From Helicobacter kayseriensis (GTDB lineage: Bacteria > Campylobacterota > Campylobacteria > Campylobacterales > Helicobacteraceae): a stretch of DNA of 64,000 nucleotides. Made by a program: the position numbers and the translations under genes. Position 1 is the first letter of the stretch. Every line of letters begins with the position of its first letter. The stretch spans positions 29,071-93,070 of the forward strand of contig NZ_JAJTNB010000004.1 of assembly GCF_021300655.1 (NCBI RefSeq). Reading direction: 5' to 3'. The notes beneath the pieces were generated by a model. It searched no databases. It was not told the DNA's origin and worked only from the letters and a program-made list of their open reading frames with translations. This document shows, in pieces, positions 8,356 through 17,640 of the stretch.

Positions 8356-10033
8356 GTTTGCTTCTTAGAATTTTGGAAATGCAAGAGAGGGCTGATAGGA
8401 CAACAGAAATTGTGACAACAATAACAATAAAGCTGATCACAAAAAGAAGATAACTTTCTTGCGTGTAGTAATCTTTCATTTTAATAAGTGCTCCCCAAAG
8501 CGACATACATAAAATAAAGCTCATCGGAATAAGTACAACCAATGAGCCTTTAATGCGTTTATTTTGGATTAGAATCACTCCAAGAGTGAGGAGTGTGAGA
8601 GAGGCAAGGATCTGATTGGTTGCGCCAAAAAGTGGCCAGATTGCAACTTCATTTTGTCCCCCTTCTCCTAAACCACTCCATGATAGGCTAAAGCAGAGTC
8701 CAACAGCCACAAGTGTCGAAACCCATTTGTTTTTAAGAAAATGGATTTTATAAAGCTCTCCCCATTCTTGAACAATATAGCGTTGCAATCTGATTCCCGC
8801 ATCCATTGTGGTCGCTGCAAATAGAATCACCATAAGAGATAGAAGAGTTTGTCCAAGAGATTGGGGGATGCCAAGCCCAGAGTGTAAAATAGCCGCCCCT
8901 CCAAGGGAAAAGTTGGCTGCTCCCCCTTTGTATAGAGAAGCCCAAGTATCAACTGATAAATCAGGATTAATCAGTCCAAGTCCAGCAATGCAGGCAATGA
9001 TTGTTCCAAGGGCAAGAGAGCCTTCTCCTAAAGCCCCAAGATAACCAACAAATCTTACATCGGTTTCTTTATCAACCTGCTTAGAAGTTGTTCCAGAAGC
9101 AACAATCCCGTGAAATCCACTGATAGCACCACAGGCAACAGTAATAAAAAGCACAGGAATAAGAATCTGCCATCCACCCTCTTGCGTGATGGATGGAATG
9201 AGTTTGGGAGCCACAACGGCTGGAGCAACTAGGAAGATAGAGCTATAAAGCAAAATGAGACCGATAAAAAGTTGGATTCCATTGATGTAGTCACGGGGTT
9301 GAAGCAAAAGCCAAACGGGCATAATTGATGCAACTCCTGCATATAAAAAGAGGATGATGATCCATTGTTGATAAGCATTAAAACCCAAAAATTCAGCAGG
9401 AAGAGAGATAGGGATCACATTTCCGAGAGGAATTAGCCCATAAAGAGCGACCACTCCAATAAGTGTTACTATTCCAAGATTGAGTCTAAAGTGATAGATT
9501 GAGATTCCCATAAAGATTGCTACAAATATGGCTCCCCACGCAGGGATAATGGTCGAAGGATAGGCAACGGATTCATTGGCAATAATGACGCCAAAAGCAC
9601 TGTTGACCATCAAAAGAACTAAAAAGATCACAATCATAAAAAGTTGTCCCACCTTTGAACCTACAATCTTGCGACAAACTCCACCAATTGATTGTCCTTG
9701 ATGGCGAACGCTTGCCCAAAGAGCACCCATATCATGAACCCCTGCAAAAAATATCGTTCCTAGAACAACCCAAAAGAATGCAGGCATCCAACCCCATTGA
9801 ACGGCAATCGCTGGGCCAACAATAGGTGCAGCTCCGGCAACAGCTGTAAAGTGATGTCCCCATAGGACAAATTTATGGGTGGGGATATAATCCACTTCAT
9901 CTCGCATAGTATGTGAGGGGGTAGAAAAATTTGCATCAAGTTTTAAGATTTTTGAGGCAACAAATTTTGAGTAAATAAACCATCCAAAACCAAAGGCAAC
10001 TAAGCCAATCACAAGCAAAATAAGAGCATTCAT
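8348..10033 (-). CDS. cstA: CstA family transporter (short form)
   Basis: A polytopic inner-membrane protein of 561 residues in the carbon-starvation CstA/BtsT family, which imports peptides or pyruvate. Family hallmarks near the N-terminus include HFTAVAGAAPIVGPAIA, GTIFFAGVHDMGALWASVRHQGQSIG and a later SGFHGIVASGTTSKQV. It is clearly shorter than the roughly 700-residue E. coli CstA, mainly at the C-terminal side, and resembles the compact subgroup. It leads a tight cluster with the CC-terminal small protein, the ArsA-type ATPase and a barrel. The substrate cannot be read from sequence. Confidence 0.9.
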   Translation of the reverse strand: MNALILLVIGLVAFGFGWFIYSKFVASKILKLDANFSTPSHTMRDEVDYIPTHKFVLWGHHFTAVAGAAPIVGPAIAVQWGWMPAFFWVVLGTIFFAGVHDMGALWASVRHQGQSIGGVCRKIVGSKVGQLFMIVIFLVLLMVNSAFGVIIANESVAYPSTIIPAWGAIFVAIFMGISIYHFRLNLGIVTLIGVVALYGLIPLGNVIPISLPAEFLGFNAYQQWIIILFLYAGVASIMPVWLLLQPRDYINGIQLFIGLILLYSSIFLVAPAVVAPKLIPSITQEGGWQILIPVLFITVACGAISGFHGIVASGTTSKQVDKETDVRFVGYLGALGEGSLALGTIIACIAGLGLINPDLSVDTWASLYKGGAANFSLGGAAILHSGLGIPQSLGQTLLSLMVILFAATTMDAGIRLQRYIVQEWGELYKIHFLKNKWVSTLVAVGLCFSLSWSGLGEGGQNEVAIWPLFGATNQILASLTLLTLGVILIQNKRIKGSLVVLIPMSFILCMSLWGALIKMKDYYTQESYLLFVISFIVIVVTISVVLSALSCISKILRSKHA

Positions 10034-10127
10034 AAGTGTCCTTTTATTCTATTTGAATGATCTTATCCTAAGGGAAAAATTTCTTTTATTTTATCTAAGG
10101 GTCTCTTGAGCTACCTGTAGGAAAAAG

Positions 10128-12839
10128 TTACAAAATTTGACGGTTCCCTTTGGAATCTGCTTCGGATAGAAACCCAATCTGTTCAAGTTTTTCAATAAGG
10201 GTTGCGGCTTTGTTGTAGCCAATTGAAAGTCTACGCTGGAGGTAGCTAATGGAAGTTTTTCCATCTTGGATGATGATTTGTTTGGCTCTTTCTAGAAGCT
10301 GAGCGGTTTCATCATCAAGATCATTGCAATCCAATGCGCCAAAAACCTCTTTTTCTTCTGGCAAAAATGAAGGATCATAGAGTGTTTCTCTTTGGTCTTT
10401 GATATAGCTAACGATCGCATTGACTTCATCTTCACTGCTCCAAGGTGCGTGTAGGCGAACCAATCCGCTTACTCCAGGAGGAGTGAAGAGCATATCTCCG
10501 CGACCAAGAAGGGTTTCTGCGCCTGCGCAACCAATGATTCCCGCATCAATTTTTGTCCCAACCTTGTAGCTTAGATGAGCAGGAAGATTGGTTTTGATAA
10601 GACCTGTGAGCACTTCTGCTCTTGGACTTTGGGTGGCGACGATGAGGTGCATTCCTGAAGCTCTCCCCATTTGAGCGATGCGTGCCATAGAATATTCAAC
10701 TTCCTTGCCTGCTGTCATCATCAAATCTGCTAGCTCATCGATAATGATGACAAAATATGGAAACTTCTCAAGTCCCATTTCTTGTGCTTTTTGATTGTAG
10801 CTGATGATTTCTTTTGTGCGTGATTGACTCATAAGGGTGTAGCGTCTTTCCATTTCACGCACAGCATTGGCCAATCCAATCACTGCCTTTTTGGGATCTG
10901 TGATGATGGGGGTGATTAGATGAGGCAAATCACTATAGGGCATAAACTCTACCATTTTAGGATCAACCATCATGAGTTTGAGATCATCTGGAGAGTTGCG
11001 ATAAAGAAGAGAGAGAATCATCGCATTCACTCCCACGCTCTTTCCGCTACCTGTGGTTCCCGCAATCAAAAGGTGTGGAAGTTTTTTGAGATCTGTGATG
11101 AAAGGATTGCCTACCACATCTTTTCCAAGGGCGAGTGTAAGGGGTGAGGCTGAATTTTGAAAAATCTCAGATTCAAAGATTTCTCTAAGATAGATTGTTT
11201 GGGTATTGGAGTTTGGAATCTCAATCCCTACGACATTTTTCCCTGGGATGGGTGCTTGAATGCGGATAGATTTAGCCTCCAATGCCATTGCAATATCGTT
11301 TTCTAAGCTTTGGATTCTGCTGACTTTGACATTGGGAGCTGGGCGAAACTCAAGGGTTGTGATAATAGGACCAGAATAGGTGCGTATCACATCCCCCTCA
11401 ATTTTAAAGACAGAGAGCTTTTCAAGCAAGCTTTGAATTTTGGAATCAATCTCATTTTCATCAATCTCGTTTTCTTGTTGAGGAGCTGGAGAAAGAAGAG
11501 AGATGGGGGGGAGTTTATAATCTTTGGGGATAGCGACATTGCCCTGATCGATCTCTTTGAGCAATGCTTCGTTTTCTTCAAGCGTTTTGATATGGGCGAC
11601 TCTTGGCTTAGAAAATGCATTGGGTGCAATGGGTGAGGGTGCAAGTGATGGGGGAGTTGGGCTAGGGGTGCTAGAGATAGAATCTTGAGAGGGCGAAGGT
11701 TGATCTTGTGAGGGGTATTGGGTTGCCAAAGAAGTATGCTTAGGATTTTCTTCTGGGGAGGGCAGATCGGTTTGGGGTGAAGTTTTTAAAGAGGCATCTT
11801 CTGTAGGTAGTTCAAGTGTTTCTTCTGGCGAATATGGATGATCTGAGATATGCTGATCTAAAGAAGGTGAGGGGTGGTAGGGTTGGCTTGAAGTAGCGCT
11901 TTGAGAGGGAGATATTTGTGGCTCTTGTGTGGGGTTCTGTGGTTGAGAGTCTTGAGTTTTTATTTTTTTAAGTAATTCTGCACTTGTGCTGATTGCTTGC
12001 GTTGCTCCTAGGGGAAAATGATCTTTAAGAAAGGGATTTTCTTTTTGTGGTTGGATTTTATCCACAACGCGAATATTGACTTTTTTCTCTTCGGTTTTTG
12101 TTGCAATGACAAATTCTTGAATATTGAGTTTTTCATCTTTTTTAAACATAATTCTCTCCTGTTTGGGTTGAGCTGGTTGTGTGGGGTTTGGGTTGGCTGA
12201 TTGATGTGTCTCTTGGGGATGAGGCAAGAGATTTTTGAGATCCACTAAAGAATCTTGACTGTCCTTTTTTGCAAATGGAAGTGCGGGGGAGTGGTGTGAG
12301 AAATGTAATTTTGCAGAATGAAAAATATGCTTACATGAAATTGAGATTTTTTTAAAAATAGGCAAGCTTTTTTTGATCCCCCCCAAGAGGCATTGAGAAA
12401 AGAAATGTTTTGTTTTGGTCAATATGTGTGGAAGGTTTGCTTGTTTGATGAGTTGGATAGGGTCTTTTTGGCTTAGAGAGAGGAGGCAAACACAAAGGCC
12501 AAAAATTGACACAATCCAGATTCCAAAATAACCAATGTGTGGGACAAGAGATGTGGTGATTGCTCTGCCAAAAATACCTGTTTTAAAAGATAGGGCTTGA
12601 ATCACTAGGAGAAAAAGAAATAATGCAATGGTGCCAAGCGAGATTTCAAGGAAATGCCAAAAGTTTTTTTTGTGCTTTTGATAGGAGCGAATGATATAAA
12701 AAAGCAAAATTGGCCACAAATAGCAAAGGATTCCAAAAAGATAGAAATTGAATCCAAAAAAAGAGCTTCCAAATTTCCCCATTAATCCAAAAGCACCAAA
12801 GATGAGAAGCAATTCTAAAAAAACAAGAAAAGTAATCAA
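10128..12839 (-). CDS. ftsK: DNA translocase FtsK
   Basis: A septal DNA pump that moves chromosome termini and activates XerH/dif resolution. The 903-residue protein has four to five N-terminal membrane helices (residues 1-135), a Ser/Pro/Gln-rich low-complexity linker (about 190-455), an alpha/beta motor with Walker A GTTGSGKSVG (about residue 595) and Walker B VIIIDELADL, and a C-terminal winged-helix gamma domain (SISYLQRRLSIGYNKAATLIE) ending in NRQIL. The only good opening is TTG 12839, which lacks a clear ribosome site; translation may be weak or start slightly inside. It lies downstream of mqnD with 130 nt between them. Confidence 0.95.
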   Translation of the reverse strand: MITFLVFLELLLIFGAFGLMGKFGSSFFGFNFYLFGILCYLWPILLFYIIRSYQKHKKNFWHFLEISLGTIALFLFLLVIQALSFKTGIFGRAITTSLVPHIGYFGIWIVSIFGLCVCLLSLSQKDPIQLIKQANLPHILTKTKHFFSQCLLGGIKKSLPIFKKISISCKHIFHSAKLHFSHHSPALPFAKKDSQDSLVDLKNLLPHPQETHQSANPNPTQPAQPKQERIMFKKDEKLNIQEFVIATKTEEKKVNIRVVDKIQPQKENPFLKDHFPLGATQAISTSAELLKKIKTQDSQPQNPTQEPQISPSQSATSSQPYHPSPSLDQHISDHPYSPEETLELPTEDASLKTSPQTDLPSPEENPKHTSLATQYPSQDQPSPSQDSISSTPSPTPPSLAPSPIAPNAFSKPRVAHIKTLEENEALLKEIDQGNVAIPKDYKLPPISLLSPAPQQENEIDENEIDSKIQSLLEKLSVFKIEGDVIRTYSGPIITTLEFRPAPNVKVSRIQSLENDIAMALEAKSIRIQAPIPGKNVVGIEIPNSNTQTIYLREIFESEIFQNSASPLTLALGKDVVGNPFITDLKKLPHLLIAGTTGSGKSVGVNAMILSLLYRNSPDDLKLMMVDPKMVEFMPYSDLPHLITPIITDPKKAVIGLANAVREMERRYTLMSQSRTKEIISYNQKAQEMGLEKFPYFVIIIDELADLMMTAGKEVEYSMARIAQMGRASGMHLIVATQSPRAEVLTGLIKTNLPAHLSYKVGTKIDAGIIGCAGAETLLGRGDMLFTPPGVSGLVRLHAPWSSEDEVNAIVSYIKDQRETLYDPSFLPEEKEVFGALDCNDLDDETAQLLERAKQIIIQDGKTSISYLQRRLSIGYNKAATLIEKLEQIGFLSEADSKGNRQIL

Positions 12840-12924
12840 GAAAAATAGCTGTTTGATTGTTGTCCCTTTCTGAAATCTGGAAAATTATTTTGAGTTTTTA
12901 TAATTATATCTTGCAGGTCTTATC

Positions 12925-12950
12925 ATCAAATTTAATTTTAAAAATTTGAT
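12925..12950. promoter_or_regulatory. Inverted repeat between mqnD and ftsK
   Basis: A perfect 9-bp inverted repeat, ATCAAATTT and AAATTTGAT, separated by 8 nt of A/T. It is AT-only apart from two pairs and lacks a T-run, so it suits an operator or RNA hairpin better than an intrinsic terminator. A TATAAT-like sequence lies between it and ftsK on the minus strand (about 12899-12908). Confidence 0.35.
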
Positions 12951-12969
12951 CAACAAAAGCTATAAAGAC

Positions 12970-13830
12970 TTAGTTGTAGCGAACCTGCTTATATTCTGAG
13001 GGAATGAGACAATCAAGAGGATCGATTTTGTGAGGATAAAACCCTCCCTCATATCCTAGCTCAAAGAGCTTTTCAATCCCTCTTAGCTGTGTTTGATTTA
13101 AAGAAATGGAATCTGTATTGGCATACAAATTGAGATAAGTCTCCAAATCTTTAGAATTTACTCTAACAAGATGGCGATCTAGGAGCATTTTTGAGAGGAT
13201 TTGTTTTTGTGTTGTGGCGATTTTGACTGCTTTGGTGAGTGATTCTTCAATGGCAATTGCTTGGATTAGGGGAATGGATCGTGAAATAGCCATTCCTCCA
13301 AGTGGAAGAGGGAGCTCTTTTTTTGTAAGATCAAGCCAAATATCCCACAAGTGGGCCTCAACACTCAAAGATGCATCAAAGTTAAGGATTGATTCATGGA
13401 TCAAAACCCCCGCATCAACTTCACCGCTCAAAACAGCAGTTTCTATATCTAAAAAGTTTTTGTAAATAATTCTTGCTTGAGGGTATTTGAGGCGAAAGAG
13501 TAGAGCGTTGGTTGTATGTTCTCCACTGAGTGCGACTTTGAAGTGTTTTTTAAGAATCTTGTCCTTCTTTTTAATGAGTTTTGGACCATATCCTTTCCCA
13601 AAGCTTAGACCAGTTCTCAAAAGGGCATAATCTTGGGCAATGAGTGGATAAACGCCAAAAGAAATTGCACTCACTGCATAGAATTTTTGAAGAGCAAGAG
13701 CATTGAGAGTTTGAATATCCAGTGCGATATTTTTAAAAGCACAAGGCGTATCTACCCATCCAAACACAATCGCATAATACATAAATAAATCATCAGCATC
13801 TGGACTGTGTGCAATGCAAATCTCACGCAT
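12970..13830 (-). CDS. mqnD: 1,4-dihydroxy-6-naphthoate synthase of the futalosine pathway
   Basis: A 286-residue periplasmic-binding-fold enzyme of the alternative menaquinone route used by Campylobacterota. MqnD converts cyclic dehypoxanthinyl futalosine to 1,4-dihydroxy-6-naphthoate. The family start IAHSPDADDLFMYYAI is visible, along with SAISFGVYPLIAQDYALLRTG, GPKLIKK, SGEHTTNALL and DAGVLIHESIL. MqnA is a paralogue with the same fold; the SPDxDD opening and GEHTTN favour MqnD. No signal peptide is present, as expected for a cytoplasmic enzyme. It is transcribed divergently from recA. Confidence 0.88.
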   Translation of the reverse strand: MREICIAHSPDADDLFMYYAIVFGWVDTPCAFKNIALDIQTLNALALQKFYAVSAISFGVYPLIAQDYALLRTGLSFGKGYGPKLIKKKDKILKKHFKVALSGEHTTNALLFRLKYPQARIIYKNFLDIETAVLSGEVDAGVLIHESILNFDASLSVEAHLWDIWLDLTKKELPLPLGGMAISRSIPLIQAIAIEESLTKAVKIATTQKQILSKMLLDRHLVRVNSKDLETYLNLYANTDSISLNQTQLRGIEKLFELGYEGGFYPHKIDPLDCLIPSEYKQVRYN

Positions 13831-13862
13831 AATGTTCCTCTAAGATTTAATTTGAAGTCTAG

Positions 13863-13868
13863 ATTTTA
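13863..13868 (-). promoter_or_regulatory. Candidate -10 box for mqnD
   Basis: On the minus strand GGTAAAATCT supplies a TAAAAT hexamer 33 nt upstream of the mqnD ATG, which is preceded by GAGGAAC. It forms a divergent promoter region with recA. Confidence 0.4.
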
Positions 13869-13902
13869 CCAAAAACCCCATACTGAAAGCCTTTCTTTGA
13901 GA

Positions 13903-13908
13903 TACAAT
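13903..13908 (+). promoter_or_regulatory. Candidate -10 box for recA
   Basis: GATACAATC gives a TACAAT hexamer 33 nt upstream of the recA ATG. AAGGA 6 nt before the start is the ribosome site. No LexA box is seen, consistent with the lack of LexA in Helicobacter. Confidence 0.45.
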
Positions 13909-13941
13909 CATCACATTGAAAAGATATCATGAAGGATTGCA

Positions 13942-14976
13942 ATGAGCATTGATGAGCAGAAGAAAAAAGCAATTGAACTTGCTTTGAAACAGGTGGATAA
14001 AGCTTTTGGAAAAGGGGCTTTGGTGCGCTTGGGAGATAAGCAAGTTGAAAAAATTGAATGTATTTCAACGGGTTCTTTGGGGCTTGATATGGCATTGGGG
14101 ATTGGGGGAATCCCAAAGGGTAGGATTATAGAAATTTATGGACCTGAAAGCTCAGGAAAGACAACCTTGAGTTTGCAAGTGATTGCTGAGTGCCAAAAAA
14201 ATGGAGGAATTTGTGCTTTTATTGATGCAGAGCACGCGCTTGATGTGTATTATGCAAAAAAGCTAGGGGTAGATACAGAGAATCTTTTGGTCTCTCAACC
14301 TGATAATGGCGAGCAAGCATTGGAGATCTTAGAGACATTGACACGCAGTGGAGCTGTAGATCTTGTTGTTATTGATTCTGTAGCTGCTTTGACTCCAAAA
14401 GCTGAAATTGATGGAGATATGGGAGATCAACATGTGGGCTTGCAAGCAAGGCTTATGAGTCATGCTTTGCGTAAGATTACGGGCGTCCTTCACAAGATGA
14501 ATACAACTCTGATTTTTATCAATCAGATTCGGATGAAGATTGGAATGATGGGATATGGAAGTCCAGAGACGACGACAGGAGGAAATGCACTGAAATTTTA
14601 TGCAAGCGTGAGAATTGATATCCGACGCATTGCGACTTTGAAGCAAAATGAACAGCAAATTGGGAATCGAGCAAAGGCAAAAGTCGTCAAGAACAAAGTA
14701 GCTCCTCCTTTTAGAGAAGCAGAATTTGATATTATGTTTGGCGAGGGGATCAGCAAGGAGGGTGAAATCATTGATTATGGAGTGAAGCTAGATATCATTG
14801 ATAAGAGTGGGGCGTGGTTGAGCTATGGTGCGACAAAGCTTGGACAAGGGCGCGAGAATGCAAAGATCTTTCTCAAAGAAAATCCTCAAATCAGTGAAGA
14901 AATTATCCACAAGATAAAAGAACAAATTGGGGGGCAAGATGAGATTATGCCTCTCCCTGATGAAACAGAACTCTAA
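13942..14976 (+). CDS. recA: Recombinase RecA
   Basis: The ATP-dependent strand-exchange protein for homologous recombination and natural transformation. The 344-residue product has Walker A GPESSGKT at residues 67-74, the Walker B region [18 protein letters not shown], the DNA-binding loop L1 segment [12 protein letters not shown] and the L2 segment [21 protein letters not shown]. Length and motifs are standard. It is followed by eno after an AAGGAG site. The recA-eno-FtsB-like-AMIN-aroK order is that of H. pylori HP0153-HP0157. Confidence 0.98.
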   Translation: MSIDEQKKKAIELALKQVDKAFGKGALVRLGDKQVEKIECISTGSLGLDMALGIGGIPKGRIIEIYGPESSGKTTLSLQVIAECQKNGGICAFIDAEHALDVYYAKKLGVDTENLLVSQPDNGEQALEILETLTRSGAVDLVVIDSVAALTPKAEIDGDMGDQHVGLQARLMSHALRKITGVLHKMNTTLIFINQIRMKIGMMGYGSPETTTGGNALKFYASVRIDIRRIATLKQNEQQIGNRAKAKVVKNKVAPPFREAEFDIMFGEGISKEGEIIDYGVKLDIIDKSGAWLSYGATKLGQGRENAKIFLKENPQISEEIIHKIKEQIGGQDEIMPLPDETEL

Positions 14977-14985
14977 GGAGAAATG

Positions 14986-16257
14986 ATGTCGATTATTACA
15001 CATATTGAAGCATTTGAAGTTTTGGATAGTCGAGGAAATCCAACAGTGAAAGTTGGAATTGAGCTAAGTGATGGGGTGCGTGAAAGTGCAATTGTTCCAA
15101 GTGGAGCAAGCACGGGGAAAAGAGAAGCATTGGAGCTCAGAGATGGGGGTGATAGATATTTGGGCAAGGGTGTGCAAAAAGCGTGTGGGAATGTCAATGG
15201 AGTGATTAGAGAGGCATTGATAGGCGCAGAGATAGGGAATCAAGAGAAAATTGATTCTTTAATGAGGGGGATTGATGGGACTTTTAATTATTCTGCTTTG
15301 GGGGCTAATGCTATATTGGGTGTAAGCATGGCTTATGCAAGAGCAAGCGCAAGATCATTGGGAGTGCCTCTTTATCGTTATTTGGGTGGAGCAAATGCTT
15401 GTGTTTTGCCTGTTCCAATGCTTAATATCATCAATGGTGGAAGTCACGCAGACAATACGGTAGATTTTCAAGAATATATGATTATGCCTTTAGGATTTGA
15501 AAGTTTTTCTGAGGGGTTAAGGGCCTCTGCAGAGGTGTATCAACATCTCAAAAAGATCTTATCTGAAAAGGGAGAGGTAACTGCTATTGGAGATGAGGGG
15601 GGATTTGCTCCTAACCTAAAAAACAATGAAGAGCCAATTGAGGTGATTTTGCAAGCAGTTGAGCGCGCAGGATATAGAGCTGGGGAACATATCGCGATTG
15701 CTTTAGATGTTGCAAGCAGTGAGTTGGTTGGAGAAGATGGTTTGTATGATTTAAAAGGGGAGGGAAGAAAACTGACTTCAAGCGAGTTGGTTGAGTATTA
15801 TGAGAAGCTTGTGGCTAAATATCCTATCGTGTCAATCGAAGATGGTTTAAGTGAAGATGACTGGGGTGGGTGGAAGATTTTGACAGAGAAATTGGGTCAA
15901 AAAATACAACTTGTAGGCGATGATTTGTTTGTTACAAATGTGGATATTTTACGCGAGGGGATTGAAAAGAAGATTGCAAATGCAATCTTGGTCAAGCCCA
16001 ATCAAATTGGAAGCATTTCGCAAAGTATGCAAACGATGAGACTAGCACAACGCAATCGGTATCGTTGTGTGATGAGTCATCGCAGTGGAGAAAGTGAAGA
16101 TAGTTTTATTGCTGACTTTGCTGTGGCTTTGAATTGTGGAGAAATCAAAACTGGATCAACAGCAAGAAGTGAGAGGATGGCAAAATACAATCGTTTGATT
16201 GAAATTGAAAGGGAGCTTGCTGGGGGTGAATATTTGGGGTGGAAGATTTTCTCATAA
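14986..16257 (+). CDS. eno: Enolase
   Basis: A glycolytic/gluconeogenic enzyme interconverting 2-phosphoglycerate and phosphoenolpyruvate; also a possible RNA degradosome or surface protein in bacteria. It starts [14 protein letters not shown] and has the catalytic loop [16 protein letters not shown], the Mg-binding VSIEDGL and VGDDLFVTN, and the signature [10 protein letters not shown] followed by [12 protein letters not shown] 14983 and ATG 14986 are tandem; the second is better spaced (5 nt) from AAGGAG at 14975-14980. The stop overlaps the next start as TAATG. Confidence 0.97.
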   Translation: MSIITHIEAFEVLDSRGNPTVKVGIELSDGVRESAIVPSGASTGKREALELRDGGDRYLGKGVQKACGNVNGVIREALIGAEIGNQEKIDSLMRGIDGTFNYSALGANAILGVSMAYARASARSLGVPLYRYLGGANACVLPVPMLNIINGGSHADNTVDFQEYMIMPLGFESFSEGLRASAEVYQHLKKILSEKGEVTAIGDEGGFAPNLKNNEEPIEVILQAVERAGYRAGEHIAIALDVASSELVGEDGLYDLKGEGRKLTSSELVEYYEKLVAKYPIVSIEDGLSEDDWGGWKILTEKLGQKIQLVGDDLFVTNVDILREGIEKKIANAILVKPNQIGSISQSMQTMRLAQRNRYRCVMSHRSGESEDSFIADFAVALNCGEIKTGSTARSERMAKYNRLIEIERELAGGEYLGWKIFS

Positions 16258-16544
16258 TGCACGAAAGGGAAGATCTAGATGGAATCTTTGAAGAACTAAA
16301 GGAAGAGAGAGCGCAAAGTTCCAAAAAAAGGATTGTTATTTTGGGGTTCTGTGGATTGGGGGTGATGATATATTTATTTTTTTTGTTATTTGGAAGCAAT
16401 TCTTGGAGCGTTTTGTTGGAATTGAAAAAGGAGAAGATTTCTCTTGAGAATCAGGCCGAAAATTTGCAAAAAGAAAATGTTGTTTTGCAAAAAAGAATTT
16501 TTGAGCTTAAGGGTTTAGAGCCATTGAGTGAGGAGAAGAAATGA
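16257..16544 (+). CDS. FtsB/DivIC-like single-pass coiled-coil protein
   Basis: A 95-residue protein with a short acidic cytoplasmic N-terminus, one membrane helix (IVILGFCGLGVMIYLFFLLF, about residues 29-48) and a C-terminal coiled coil (LELKKEKISLENQAENLQKE...). The layout is that of septum-formation initiators such as FtsB, and it sits at the HP0155 position of the recA-eno block. The start is ATG 16257 overlapping the eno stop; a longer in-frame opening at 16239 lies inside eno and is less likely. A divisome role is inferred from architecture only. Confidence 0.8.
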   Translation: MHEREDLDGIFEELKEERAQSSKKRIVILGFCGLGVMIYLFFLLFGSNSWSVLLELKKEKISLENQAENLQKENVVLQKRIFELKGLEPLSEEKK

Positions 16545-17137
16545 AAAAGATGATTTGTTTAATAGCCTTGATTTTGTTTGCAAGAGAAGATCCTTTTGAG
16601 TTGAAAATGACGCCCAAAACAAGTCCTCAGAGTGTTGAGGGGGCGATTACTAAACCTTTAGAAAAGGTTGAGGTAAATCTTCCCACAACAGCAAGGATTC
16701 TTAAAGAGGTCCAATTTGTATATCAAAAACTTGATGGTAGTATCGCTACAGAAACAATTAAGATAGATTCAGATATTGATTGGCACTACCCCATTAGCTT
16801 ATCGCAAATTCAAAACATACAAGAAGCAGAGCTTAAAAAACCGGTGAGCTACAAGATAGAAAGTTTTGGTTTTACAATCATTGGCAAAACAATCCAAATC
16901 ACATCTCCTTATAAACTTGAACAAATTTTTGTTTTGCCTAAACCCTTTAGAATCATTCTTGATTTGCAGAAAGGAGAGGAAATTATCAATCAAGATATCG
17001 CTCTTGATCGTCGATTTTTTCGTGTTATTTCTGTGGGGACGCATAAAAACTATTATCGCATTTCCCTTGAGCTTGATGGACAATATGCCTATGATTTGGG
17101 GCAGAATGAAAAGGGCTATACTCTTACCCTAAGGTAA
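16541..17137 (+). CDS. AMIN-domain periplasmic protein
   Basis: A 198-residue exported protein. The short hydrophobic N-terminus (MKKMICLIALILFA) is a signal peptide. The C-terminal third (about 120-198) has the AMIN pattern PFRIILDL, FFRVISVGTHKNYYRISLELD and YTLTLR. AMIN domains target proteins such as AmiC and PilQ to septal peptidoglycan. No amidase or secretin domain follows, so this is a stand-alone AMIN adaptor. It overlaps the FtsB-like gene by 4 nt, strengthening the case for a small envelope/division pair conserved in Helicobacter. Confidence 0.82.
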   Translation: MKKMICLIALILFAREDPFELKMTPKTSPQSVEGAITKPLEKVEVNLPTTARILKEVQFVYQKLDGSIATETIKIDSDIDWHYPISLSQIQNIQEAELKKPVSYKIESFGFTIIGKTIQITSPYKLEQIFVLPKPFRIILDLQKGEEIINQDIALDRRFFRVISVGTHKNYYRISLELDGQYAYDLGQNEKGYTLTLR

Positions 17138-17159
17138 GCTTTAGGACTTTTCAAATCAT

Positions 17160-17630
17160 ATGAAACACCATCTTGTATTGATTGGCTTTATGGGAAGTGG
17201 CAAAAGCACGCTTGCTCAAAGGCTAGCTTCACTATTTTCTTTGCCTATTTTTTCTACAGATTGTAGGATTGAGAATCTGATGCAAATGAAAATTGTGGAT
17301 ATTTTTCATCAATATGGAGAGGAGTTTTTTAGAGCCAAGGAAAAAGAAATCTTTTTTGAGATTGCAAACTTAAGTGTGCCTCATATTATTGATTGTGGAG
17401 GAGGTTTTGGTGCTTATCAGGATGTAGGGATCTTGGGAGAAGTGGTTTTTTTGGATCTTCCATTTGATGTGATTTCTCAGCGCGTGATTCAAGATACTGT
17501 TTGCAGACCTCTTTTTGATGATCGCGCCAAAGAACTTTATGACTTGAGAGCAAAAACATATTGCGCAAAAGCTAATGTGATTTTAAGAAGTGATTGGGAG
17601 ATTGAGGAGTGGATCAAAAGAAGAGCTTAA
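17160..17630 (+). CDS. aroK: Shikimate kinase
   Basis: Phosphorylates shikimate at the 3-hydroxyl, the fifth step of chorismate synthesis. The 156-residue protein shows the P-loop [17 protein letters not shown] (residues 5-21), FSTDCRIE with the shikimate-binding Asp, FFRAKEKE with the conserved Arg-x-x-Glu, the DCGGG loop and the lid region around [20 protein letters not shown]. It is slightly shorter than most AroK. It ends convergently with atpB, the two stops overlapping inside a hairpin. Confidence 0.95.
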   Translation: MKHHLVLIGFMGSGKSTLAQRLASLFSLPIFSTDCRIENLMQMKIVDIFHQYGEEFFRAKEKEIFFEIANLSVPHIIDCGGGFGAYQDVGILGEVVFLDLPFDVISQRVIQDTVCRPLFDDRAKELYDLRAKTYCAKANVILRSDWEIEEWIKRRA

Positions 17631-17640
17631 TGCTCTTCTT
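17618..17640. terminator. Bidirectional hairpin over overlapping stops of aroK and atpB
   Basis: AAGAAGAGC (17618-17626) pairs perfectly with GCTCTTCTT (17632-17640) around a 5-nt loop TTAAT. The loop holds both stop codons (aroK 17628-17630, atpB 17627-17629 on the other strand). The A-rich left flank and T-rich right arm allow termination in both directions. Confidence 0.6.
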
